DNA of 64,000 bases. Source: an uncultured Psychroserpens sp. GTDB lineage: Bacteria; Bacteroidota; Bacteroidia; Flavobacteriales; Flavobacteriaceae. The stretch covers positions 62,001 through 126,000 of the forward strand of contig CANLEE010000006.1 of the NCBI GenBank assembly GCA_947489585.1, given 5' to 3'. Positions 51,992 through 59,931 of this stretch are shown in pieces; the first letter of the stretch is position 1, and every line of letters starts with the position of its first letter. A program made the translations under genes and the position numbers. The notes beneath the pieces are model-generated. The model was not told where the DNA came from and searched no databases. It was given only the letters and a program-made list of their open reading frames with translations.

Positions 51992-52001
51992 ACTTTTAAA
52001 A

Positions 52002-53621
52002 ATGCAAAACACAACACTAATTATTGATAATCAAATATTACAAGTAAAAACTCCTGGAGCAAAAGCAAATAATGAAGTTGCTGTAGATGGAGATAATCCT
52101 TGGGATGCAGCTCATACATATAGAGAAAAAGAAAAACTTTCAGCGTTGTATATAGAACCAGAGATACATCAAGACTTATATGATGTTGAAAAGCAAGACC
52201 AACTAAAACTTAAAGCTAGTCAACCACATTATCTTAACAATTGGCCTAATCCACCTACTATAAGTGATAATTTTGTGTGGCACTTATTAGAAGACTATTC
52301 AGAATTGAAAAAAGCGAGTGAAAAGGTTTGGAATAAGATTGGAAAAGCGAAATGTATAAAAATTGCTCATATAGATACTGGATATCAACCTAATCATCCT
52401 GCATTGCCAGAGTTTCTAGATTCGGGAATAAGTTTTGTAAAAGGCGAAGAAGGTAAAGCAGCAATTGATGTCAAGAAAAAAACTTTCGGTGAACAAGAAG
52501 GGCATGGAACTGCTACTATGTCAATTTTGGCTGGGAAAAAAGTATATTTCAATGAACATGGCATTAACTATGAAGGACAATTTGGAGGTATTCCGTTTGC
52601 AGAAATAATTCCGATACGTATATCAGATACTGTAGCACTAATTCGTTCTCAAAACTTCGTAAAAGCAATTAATTATGCCATTAAAGAAGGCTGTGAAGTT
52701 GTAAGTATGTCAATGGCTGGAGCACCTACAAAAGAATGGGCAAAAGTTGTTAATGAAGCATATAAACAAGGAGTAACGATTGTTACTGCAGCTGGAAATA
52801 GTTGGAATAAAGGCGCAAAACGGTTATTGCCAAAACGGTTATTATATCCTGCGAGATGGCAAAGGGTGATTGCTGCTACTGGTGTTACGTCAAATCATTA
52901 TCCCTATATTTTTAAAGCACAAGTTGGTGTAAAATCTGAAGGAGGAGAAAGCATGCAAGGTAATTATGGCCCAAAAAAAGTAATGAAGAATGCTATTGCT
53001 GCTTATACTCCAAATACTCCCTGGGCAACAATGAATGAAGCTGACGATAACATACTTTATAGGTTTGATGGTGGGGGAACTTCTTCTGCTACACCACAAG
53101 TTGCAGCTGCTGCTGCACTTTGGCTAAGTTTTTTTAGAGATGAAATTAATGCACAGATACTTTCAAAAGATGATCTATGGAAAAAGGTTGAAGCGGTAAG
53201 AGAAGCATTATATACTTCGGCAGATAAGGACACATATCCAGAATGGGAAAAATATTATGGTCAAGGCATCCTAAAAGCAGAACAAGCATTGAGCATTTTT
53301 CCGAATTTTAATGACTTAAAACCTGCAAAAAAAGCTAAAGCTACTCTGAATGGAATTGCTGATTTTTTAGGAATTATGCTCAGGTTGAAAAACGATGAAG
53401 CTATGTCCATAGACGAGGAAATTAAAAGAGAAATGTTTTCAACTGAAATACTTCAAGAACTGCATAATAATCCTGAATTGCACCATTTTCTGGATGCAGA
53501 TGATGAATTTTGGACTGATGATGAAAAAGAGCAATTAATGCGGAGTCTATTGGATTCTCCTAGTGCATCAAATACATTAAAAAGCTTCTTAAACACTATG
53601 CTAAATAACAATAAATTATGA
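52002..53621 (+). CDS. Cytosolic subtilisin-like (S8) serine protease
   Basis: About 539 residues from ATG 52002 (MQNTTLIID), 11 bp after the previous stop; upstream in-frame TTG and ATGs would overlap that gene. The S8 triad is intact: Asp125 in HIDTG, His168 in GHGTATM and Ser361 in GTSSATP, with AAGNS supplying the oxyanion Asn. There is no signal peptide, so it works inside the cell. About 110 N-terminal and 120 C-terminal residues are of unknown fold. The gene overlaps the caspase-like gene by 4 bp, hinting at a proteolytic relay. Confidence 0.88.
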   Translation: MQNTTLIIDNQILQVKTPGAKANNEVAVDGDNPWDAAHTYREKEKLSALYIEPEIHQDLYDVEKQDQLKLKASQPHYLNNWPNPPTISDNFVWHLLEDYSELKKASEKVWNKIGKAKCIKIAHIDTGYQPNHPALPEFLDSGISFVKGEEGKAAIDVKKKTFGEQEGHGTATMSILAGKKVYFNEHGINYEGQFGGIPFAEIIPIRISDTVALIRSQNFVKAINYAIKEGCEVVSMSMAGAPTKEWAKVVNEAYKQGVTIVTAAGNSWNKGAKRLLPKRLLYPARWQRVIAATGVTSNHYPYIFKAQVGVKSEGGESMQGNYGPKKVMKNAIAAYTPNTPWATMNEADDNILYRFDGGGTSSATPQVAAAAALWLSFFRDEINAQILSKDDLWKKVEAVREALYTSADKDTYPEWEKYYGQGILKAEQALSIFPNFNDLKPAKKAKATLNGIADFLGIMLRLKNDEAMSIDEEIKREMFSTEILQELHNNPELHHFLDADDEFWTDDEKEQLMRSLLDSPSASNTLKSFLNTMLNNNKL

Positions 53622-54817
53622 ATTTAGATAACGCACACGCCTTACTTATTGGTGTTGGTTCAGATTTACCAGTAACTGTAACTGATGCATCAGCTTTGGC
53701 AGCTGTATTAACAGATCAAAATAAAGCGGCATATAATGAAGAGAATGTGGTTTTATTAACTGAACAAAATGCTACAAGAGAAAAAGTATTAAATGCTTTA
53801 AATGCTTTAATTAAAAAAACGTCTTCAATAAATGATGCTACCGTAATTGTCTATTATTCTGGGCACGGAGGAATTTATGAAGAAGAAGTTAATGGACAAA
53901 CACAGGAAAATTATTATTTACTTACTAATGGTTATGACTCCAATAACAGATCAGAAACGATGATTCTTGGAAATGAATTTTCCGAATTAATTGATAAAAT
54001 TAAGGCTAAAAAAATACTTGTCATGCTGGATTGTTGCCATGCTAAAGGAATGCTTGGTGCTCAACCTCTAATGAAATCTGTGAGTCGTGACCAGAGTATT
54101 GCGAATTCGAATATTGAGTTGTTAAGAATGTTACGTAGTGGAGAGGGACGTATTTATGTTACATCTTGTGATGATGATGAGCAATCTGTCATTCTTCCAG
54201 GATCAGATAATAGCCTGTTTACCGAAGTAGTTCTTGAAGCGCTTTCTGGGCAAGCAAGTAATGGAAGAGAATACGTAAGAGTTATAGAGTTACTATATTA
54301 TATTTTGACTGAAGTGCCAGAGCGAATTAAAAGATTTAATCATGTTCAGCGACCAATAATTAACAAAATTGATTTTTTAAGCCCCGATTACTATTTATGT
54401 AAAGCTAGCATTGAAAGTAAGGAAGCGTCTTCGGTGTCACTAAAAATGGTTGATGAAATCGACGACAAAATAAAATTGTTAATTGAAGATTATAATATTA
54501 GAAATAGCCACACTACTATTGATATAGAAATGGTTGAAGAAAATAATCAGAGTCAAGATGATATACAAAAAGAGGAGAGCATCCAAAAAATTAAGAAGTA
54601 TATAACTCAAGGTGATACTAAAAAAGCGATTACAATTTTTCTTGAACTTACCGAAAGTATTTGTACAGACCAAAGAAATGATGTAATTCTCATTGCAGGA
54701 AGGTATAACCAAGTATTTAAGCAAAAAATGACAAGCCTAATAAGTGATGATAATTACAGAATACAAATAGCTCAGATCAACATGAGTATACTCTATTTTC
54801 TAGAATTATGTGAGTGA
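53618..54817 (+). CDS. Caspase-like (C14) protease with C-terminal EAD-like domain
   Basis: 399 residues. The caspase fold is at about 1-235: catalytic His83 in YYSGHGG and Cys140 in MLDCCHAKG, with a VLLTEQNATREKVLNAL segment typical of prokaryotic metacaspase-like proteins. After a low-complexity linker (about 280-312), residues about 315-399 match the EAD-like domains of the cluster (IKKYITQGDTKKAITIF, IAGRYNQVFKQKM, INMSILYFL). Translation is coupled to the S8 protease by a 4-bp overlap. Likely the executioner that kills or arrests the cell when the cluster is triggered. Confidence 0.85.
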   Translation: MNLDNAHALLIGVGSDLPVTVTDASALAAVLTDQNKAAYNEENVVLLTEQNATREKVLNALNALIKKTSSINDATVIVYYSGHGGIYEEEVNGQTQENYYLLTNGYDSNNRSETMILGNEFSELIDKIKAKKILVMLDCCHAKGMLGAQPLMKSVSRDQSIANSNIELLRMLRSGEGRIYVTSCDDDEQSVILPGSDNSLFTEVVLEALSGQASNGREYVRVIELLYYILTEVPERIKRFNHVQRPIINKIDFLSPDYYLCKASIESKEASSVSLKMVDEIDDKIKLLIEDYNIRNSHTTIDIEMVEENNQSQDDIQKEESIQKIKKYITQGDTKKAITIFLELTESICTDQRNDVILIAGRYNQVFKQKMTSLISDDNYRIQIAQINMSILYFLELCE

Positions 54818-54852
54818 GAGGTTTTGTATTTAAACTAAGAGTGCTCATCACT

Positions 54853-54900
54853 AAAACAAATAGCTTCTACTTTTTTATAATGTTGAAGCTATTTGTTTTT
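54853..54900. terminator. Bidirectional terminator after the EAD cluster
   Basis: 15-bp stem AAAACAAATAGCTTC/GAAGCTATTTGTTTT with a 17-nt loop and A/T tracts on both sides, between convergent genes ending at 54817 (+) and 54916 (-). Confidence 0.85.
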
Positions 54901-54915
54901 ATAATTTAAAAAGAC

Positions 54916-56943
54916 CTACCAAATCTTAATCCGCTCCTCCTCTGTTCTATAATTAGTTTCGCCTGGTTGAACATCGAATGCTTCATAAAATGGCGTAAAG
55001 TTCATTAATGGTCCATTAACACGCCAAATTGGTGGTGAATGTGGATCGTTGGCAACATAGTTACGTAAGAATTCTTCACGCATCTTCACACGCCAGATAT
55101 TAGCAATGGATAAAAAGAAGCGTTGGTTTGGTGTATAGCCACCAATGGTTGTAGTATCTTGACCTTGTTCGGTTAATTTGAAAGCATCATAAGCAATGGC
55201 AATTCCACCATTGTCAGCGGTGTTTTCACCAACGGTTAAGGCACCTTTCAAATGCACGCTATCTAATACTGTAAACGCATCATACTGCTTAACAATTTGC
55301 GCTGTTTTGGCTTTAAACTTAGTATAATCTTCTTCAGTCCACCAATTGGTGACATTTCCGTTTTTATCATATTGTGCACCTTGATCATCAAAGGCATGCG
55401 TAAATTCGTGTCCAATAACCATACCTATACCTCCATAATTTAAAGCATCATCCGCATGTAAATCGAAATATGGAGATTGCAAAATTCCAGCAGGAAATAC
55501 TATTTCATTTAATGAAGGGTTATAATATGCTGTCACTGTTGACGGTGTCGTTCCCCATTCGTCTCTATTTGGTGGTTGATTTAACTGTTTTAATTGATAT
55601 TGATAAGCGTCTCTACGTAAGGCAACTACGTTTTCAAAAAACTGACCTTTATTAATCGCAGCATCATAAGTTCTCCACACATCTGGGTATCCAATTTTTT
55701 TATTGATGGCATAGAGTTTGTCTTTAGCCTTAACTTTGGTGCTATCACTCATCCAATCGAGATTATCAATGCGCTTTTCGAGTACTTTTTGAAAATTATT
55801 AACGAGATCAAGAGCGCGCTTTTTTGCATCTTCATTGAAATAACGCTTGACGTATAATTGCCCTAAAGCAAATCCAATCTGTTGATCTACACGACGTACC
55901 ATTTGCTTATCTCGTGGTTGTTGCTCAGACTGGCCCGATAAGATTTTTGAGTATTCAAATGACGCATCTTGAAAAGGTTTAGTTAGCATATTATCATGAG
56001 ACCCAATTGAATTGGCTTTGAGATATAGTTTCCAATCATTTAATGATACAGAAGTTAACATTGTATTTAAAGCATCATAATACGCGGGCTGTGCCACATC
56101 TATAGAATCTGCCTCAGCACCTAGTGTTTTTAGAATGGCTGACCAATTTATATTTGAATGTTTGCTATTCAATTCTGAAACTGCCATTTTATTATAATTG
56201 GCTTTCACATCTCGACGTTCGATTCGCGTTTTATGTGATTGTGCCAATTGCTTTTCTATAGCATATACTTTATCTGCTTGTGCTTTTGCATTACTATCGC
56301 CTACCAATTCAAAAAGACGTGTCAAGTAGGTTTTGTAGGCCTTTTGAATTTCAGTCACTGATGCATCTTCAATAAAATAATAATCACGGTCTGGCAGGCC
56401 TAATCCAGTTTGTGCAACATGCAAAATATTGATAGAACTATTCTTTTGGTCTGGAGAAATATAGGGTGCAAACATAGAATAATCTCCAGATTTTATTTGT
56501 AATGCTACAAATTCTGTTAGCGATTTAATATCATGGATCGCATCTATGCGATCTAAAATGGGTTGAATGGGTTTGATACCACGTTTGTTAATACTTATAG
56601 TATCCATACCTGAAGCATAAAAGTCGCCTACTAATTGCTCAACACTTCCAGTAGGGTGTTCTCCTTTTGAGACGTCTTCTAATATGTTTTTAAGCAACTC
56701 TTGCTGCGGAATATTCAAAAAACGGTAAGCACCTACTCCAACTTGGTCATCAGCAATGACAGCGTTATCCATCCATGTTTTATTGACATGATTAAAGAAA
56801 TTATCCCCAGGTTTGATTGAATGATCGATATCTTCAAAAACCACAGGTTTAATATCTGGTACATTTTCAGTATTAGTAGAAGTATCATTTTTGCAAGAAA
56901 AAAATAACAATAGTAATAATGAGAAGTAGTGAAATGATTTCAT
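54916..56943 (-). CDS. M13 (neprilysin/PepO) family metallopeptidase, lipoprotein
   Basis: 675 residues with lipobox FFSC (Cys17). The M13 zinc site is intact: VIGHEFTHAFDDQGAQYD (HEFTH) and ENTADNGGIAIAYDAF with the third ligand Glu. Length fits PepO-type oligopeptidases. It degrades peptides in the periplasm or at the cell surface. Convergent with the EAD cluster but clearly unrelated to it. Confidence 0.94.
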   Translation of the reverse strand: MKSFHYFSLLLLLFFSCKNDTSTNTENVPDIKPVVFEDIDHSIKPGDNFFNHVNKTWMDNAVIADDQVGVGAYRFLNIPQQELLKNILEDVSKGEHPTGSVEQLVGDFYASGMDTISINKRGIKPIQPILDRIDAIHDIKSLTEFVALQIKSGDYSMFAPYISPDQKNSSINILHVAQTGLGLPDRDYYFIEDASVTEIQKAYKTYLTRLFELVGDSNAKAQADKVYAIEKQLAQSHKTRIERRDVKANYNKMAVSELNSKHSNINWSAILKTLGAEADSIDVAQPAYYDALNTMLTSVSLNDWKLYLKANSIGSHDNMLTKPFQDASFEYSKILSGQSEQQPRDKQMVRRVDQQIGFALGQLYVKRYFNEDAKKRALDLVNNFQKVLEKRIDNLDWMSDSTKVKAKDKLYAINKKIGYPDVWRTYDAAINKGQFFENVVALRRDAYQYQLKQLNQPPNRDEWGTTPSTVTAYYNPSLNEIVFPAGILQSPYFDLHADDALNYGGIGMVIGHEFTHAFDDQGAQYDKNGNVTNWWTEEDYTKFKAKTAQIVKQYDAFTVLDSVHLKGALTVGENTADNGGIAIAYDAFKLTEQGQDTTTIGGYTPNQRFFLSIANIWRVKMREEFLRNYVANDPHSPPIWRVNGPLMNFTPFYEAFDVQPGETNYRTEEERIKIW

Positions 56944-57114
56944 AAAAGACTGTGTTTTGTTTTCTCAAAGATATACATTTCTATTCTTGTATAACGTTTT
57001 AAAAAGTTGGCAAAAAAAAGTTAATGTGGATAACTCTAACAATACATTAACACAATTGAACGTTTTATTTTTTTAAATTCGGCAATCAAAAATTAGCGAC
57101 GCCTATTACGTATT

Positions 57115-58029
57115 ATGAAGTTAGTTATTTCCTGTGTTCTATTATTCACATGGTCTTTAAGTGTTCAAGCTCAAAAAGCTCCAGAACTTAAGATAGATAT
57201 TTCAGAATTTAATTTTATTAAAACAATAGACTCTTCTAAGGTTGAAGCAGCTATTGAAAAAGATACTATTGTTCCTATAGATCTTAAAGCTGAGTATTGG
57301 GATCATACTGTTTATAACCCATATAAAGATGCTCAAGTAAAATTTCCTATTCAACTTCAATTTAATGATTCTACTTACCACTCTCCTATTGGAAAAAACA
57401 AAGTAGTTACATCGCGTTATGGTTGGAGACGTGGACGACCACATCGAGGTATTGACATCGATTTAATCACTGGCGATAGTTTGTATGCGATGTTTGATGG
57501 TATTGTGAGAATGTCACGATATAGTAGAGGTCATGGAAGAACGGTTGTTGTGAGACATTATAACGGATTAGAAACTGTATATGCACATTTATCTGCATAT
57601 GGTGTTAAAGAAAATGACACTGTAGCTAAAGGACAATATTTGGGAAAAGGGGGCACCTCCGGAAATGCAAGAGGGAGTCATTTGCATTTGGTAGTGAATT
57701 ATAAAGGAATTTCTATCAATCCAGAATATTTGTTCGAGTTTAATGAGAAAAATAAAGTGAGAGCTTCTGAACTTTGGGTGACTAAAAAATGGACACGGCC
57801 AATTGTACATAACTCAAAACGTCAAAGTAAAATGCAATTGTTACTTTCTGAAGAGGAAGCTATTGCAAGTTTAATTAAGCAGCAATCAATATATATTGTA
57901 AAACGAGGTGATACCTTATCGAGAATATCAAAACGAAATAATGTGTCTATTGCTTCACTATGTAAGACAAATTCTTTAAAACGAAATTCAATAATTAAGA
58001 TTGGACAAAAAATAGTGATTGAAAAATAG
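57115..58029 (+). CDS. M23 family peptidase with C-terminal LysM domain
   Basis: 304 residues with a signal peptide (cleavage after VQA, about residue 19). The M23 (LytM) domain at about 95-205 shows YGWRRGRPHRGIDIDL (His and Asp zinc ligands) and GSHLHLVV (last His). A LysM repeat (about 258-302: YIVKRGDTLSRISKRNNVSIASLCKTN) binds peptidoglycan. Likely a cell-wall endopeptidase or, if degenerate, an amidase activator; the zinc residues look complete. Confidence 0.92.
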   Translation: MKLVISCVLLFTWSLSVQAQKAPELKIDISEFNFIKTIDSSKVEAAIEKDTIVPIDLKAEYWDHTVYNPYKDAQVKFPIQLQFNDSTYHSPIGKNKVVTSRYGWRRGRPHRGIDIDLITGDSLYAMFDGIVRMSRYSRGHGRTVVVRHYNGLETVYAHLSAYGVKENDTVAKGQYLGKGGTSGNARGSHLHLVVNYKGISINPEYLFEFNEKNKVRASELWVTKKWTRPIVHNSKRQSKMQLLLSEEEAIASLIKQQSIYIVKRGDTLSRISKRNNVSIASLCKTNSLKRNSIIKIGQKIVIEK

Positions 58030-58054
58030 AGACTAGATTTCTATTAGAATAGAA

Positions 58055-58672
58055 TTATTTTGTAGCCACTGCATCTGAATTGAGCACAATATCTTTTTGT
58101 ACTTCAAATAGTTCACCTACTTTTTTAAGTTTTAGTATTCGAGTTGGATCTCCTTTTTTTGCCATTCGCTTACGACAAAGCTTTGTCAATAATGGATCTT
58201 CATCAAAAAGAAAACTTGCAAGCTCATATTCTGGCTTTGAAGGCTCTTTAATAATAGGAAATAGCTGTTGCAGTTGATTGTATCGTCTATCATTTCCTGG
58301 TATAAATGTATAAAATGTATAATGCCCATCAGCATCCGTCTTTATCCAACCTCTATGATGCACATAACGCTTTTCATCATGCTTCCTTAAATCAAAATCA
58401 CCATTTTCATCTGCCTGCTCTATGTATAAAATAACATCTTTAGCAGGAGTTACGCCATCACTCTGATATATAGTTCCAGAAACTTTGATTTTATTTTGTT
58501 TTGACTCAAAATCGGCAATAGTATCTGTGGCATTTAACTGAAGTTCTGTATAATCATATACAGGATTTCTTTCTAAATAATTATCCAAATCGTTTGTAGA
58601 TTCCTGAGCACAAATAGAATAATTTGCACCTAATAAACAGGTAAAACAAAAAAGGGCTATAAAATTTTTCAT
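58055..58672 (-). CDS. Secreted intradiol-dioxygenase-like protein, metal site lost
   Basis: 205 residues with a signal peptide (cleavage after ICA, about residue 22). It is a paralog of the lipoprotein at 7898-8515: the shared pattern includes KIKVSGTIYQSDGVTPAKDVILYIEQ, HHRGWIKTDADGHYTFYTFIPG and IVLNSD. The HTD-x-x-GRY and P-x-HIHI motifs of that copy are replaced here (for example FPIIKEP), so the iron ligands are gone. It probably keeps only a structural or binding role. Confidence 0.72.
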   Translation of the reverse strand: MKNFIALFCFTCLLGANYSICAQESTNDLDNYLERNPVYDYTELQLNATDTIADFESKQNKIKVSGTIYQSDGVTPAKDVILYIEQADENGDFDLRKHDEKRYVHHRGWIKTDADGHYTFYTFIPGNDRRYNQLQQLFPIIKEPSKPEYELASFLFDEDPLLTKLCRKRMAKKGDPTRILKLKKVGELFEVQKDIVLNSDAVATK

Positions 58673-58773
58673 GAGGTTAAGTCGTATTAGATTTACTCAA
58701 AATTGCAAGATTAATTCCGTAACTCCTTAAAAATCATATGAGTGTTCAAATTTTACGATGAAATGTTTTATTT

Positions 58774-58794
58774 CGCAAAATATATCGATGAAAT
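58774..58794 (-). promoter_or_regulatory. Repeated cis motif, copy 1
   Basis: 21 bases that, read on the minus strand, match 59839-59859 at 19 positions (ATTTC-TCGATAT-TTTTGCG). Confidence 0.45.
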
Positions 58795-59059
58795 GTATAC
58801 ATTTTTCAATGCTTGCCTCTTAATTTTTTGAACTATATGGAAATTAGCACGTTATTTATCTAAAACTTGTTCAGGGATTTGACCTAATTATTTTTAATCT
58901 GAAACATCAATAAAACCATCACCTATTTTTGCATTGAAATTTTTGGAGTCCTAAAAAAAAATTGATTAAAATAAACGTTTATGCAAACAATCAAAATGTA
59001 ACATATTTCATGAATACATCACTTTTTTTGAACACGAAATAAAGAAAAAGAGCAAAAGT

Positions 59060-59086
59060 ATTTCGTCGTAAAAATTTGCATTTTAT
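59060..59086 (+). promoter_or_regulatory. Repeated cis motif, copy 2
   Basis: 27 bases sharing ATTTCGTCG, TTTGC and a TTT-AT end with 59839-59865 (20 of 27 identical), about 137 bp before the 150-aa gene. Confidence 0.45.
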
Positions 59087-59137
59087 CCAGTAAATAAGCA
59101 GTTTATCCAAGAAATATGCATTTCATATGATAAAATA
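59078..59137 (+). repeat. Three imperfect 20-bp tandem repeats
   Basis: Units begin GCATTTTATCC at 59078, GCAGTTTATCC at 59098 and GCATTTCATAT at 59118, each ending in an A/T-rich AAATA-type stretch. Two helical turns of spacing suggests binding on one DNA face. Confidence 0.45.
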
Positions 59138-59162
59138 GTTTTCAAAAAAAGTCAAAATTTGC

Positions 59163-59192
59163 TTGGTTTTTTTAATAATTTGTATAGATTTG
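59163..59192 (+). promoter_or_regulatory. Bacteroidota-type promoter
   Basis: A -33 element TTG (59163-59165), a 19-bp spacer and a perfect -7 box TAGATTTG (59185-59192), 30 bp before the ATG of the 150-aa secreted protein. Confidence 0.65.
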
Positions 59193-59222
59193 CTTGTCCT
59201 AGATTAACTAAATAAACTAAAA

Positions 59223-59675
59223 ATGAAAACAAAATCTACTTTATTAAGCGTCATTTTTTTACTGATGATTAGCATCGGTTTCGCTCAAAAAAAGAATGCT
59301 CCAGTAAATATTATTAGTGGCAAAGTAAATATATCAAAGTATCATAGTCATGATGAATTAAATAGAATGACTAAAGGTGAACTACTAACGCTATATATTG
59401 AACGTATAGAAGTCATTGTAAATATTTTGCCAAATATTGCATTTGCTACCAAACCAGGTGTTACCATGGGATCTTTAGGTATTCCTGAAACAAAAGAAAA
59501 TAAAAAAGCTTTAGAAGCAAATCGAGAAGCCTCTGTTAATTATTTTGACAGTACAGTTGAGTTTCAAACATCGATACTGCCCTATTCTGATACACGTGAT
59601 TTAATTGCAGCAATCTTATTTTATGAAGAGACACTTAAGTCATTGCATACGTATAACGATTATAAAACTGATTAG
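59223..59675 (+). CDS. Small secreted protein of the gliding/T9SS-type locus
   Basis: 150 residues with a signal peptide (cleavage after GFA, residue 21). The mature chain is helical (HDELNRMTKGELLTLYIERIEVIVNILPNIAF; ALEANREASVNYFDSTVEFQTSILPY). I do not recognise a family by name. It has its own promoter and terminator and stands ahead of the beta-helix and type IX genes, which suggests a shared function. Confidence 0.6.
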   Translation: MKTKSTLLSVIFLLMISIGFAQKKNAPVNIISGKVNISKYHSHDELNRMTKGELLTLYIERIEVIVNILPNIAFATKPGVTMGSLGIPETKENKKALEANREASVNYFDSTVEFQTSILPYSDTRDLIAAILFYEETLKSLHTYNDYKTD

Positions 59676-59701
59676 CCATTTTTAATTCTATATTTTAAAC
59701 T

Positions 59702-59732
59702 AAACCTCAGCAATTTTGTTGAGGTTTTTTTT
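59702..59732 (+). terminator. Terminator after the 150-aa gene
   Basis: Stem AAACCTCA/TGAGGTTT extended by CAA/TTG pairing, followed by eight T, 26 bp after the stop. Confidence 0.75.
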
Positions 59733-59838
59733 ATCCAAATATTTTTTTTCATAAATCATTGATTTAATGAGTGTTAATTAATTAGTTGTTTTAAACTTTT
59801 TTTGTAGGAAAAATATTATATTGAATACTAAATGATGT

Positions 59839-59865
59839 ATTTCGTCGATATTTTTTGCGTTTCAT
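59839..59865 (+). promoter_or_regulatory. Repeated cis motif, copy 3, on the -33 element
   Basis: Third copy of the motif. It contains the TTG at 59855-59857 that would be the -33 element of the next promoter. Confidence 0.45.
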
Positions 59866-59885
59866 AAGTATTCTTCATATGTTTG
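59855..59885 (+). promoter_or_regulatory. Bacteroidota-type promoter for the beta-helix gene
   Basis: TTG (59855-59857), a 20-bp spacer and the -7 box TATGTTTG (59878-59885), 47 bp before the ATG. Confidence 0.6.
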
Positions 59886-59931
59886 GTATATAAATTAGCG
59901 CCCAACTAATCTAACAAAAAATTTAACCGCT

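Larger units (their letters stand above)
58673..59222. other. Long regulatory region in front of the type IX secretion-type locus
   Basis: 550 bases without a gene. It carries one copy of the repeated motif on the minus strand (58774-58794) and one on the plus (59060-59086), a three-fold 20-bp imperfect tandem repeat (59078-59137) and the promoter of the next gene at its right end. Confidence 0.55.

Noticed and set aside
51957..52001. N-terminal extension of the S8 protease
   Set aside because: It starts with TTG and overlaps the upstream gene by 35 bp; ATG 52002, just after that gene's stop, is the simpler start.
59078..59137. CRISPR-like array
   Set aside because: The 20-bp units are contiguous, imperfect and only three in number, with no spacers and no cas genes.
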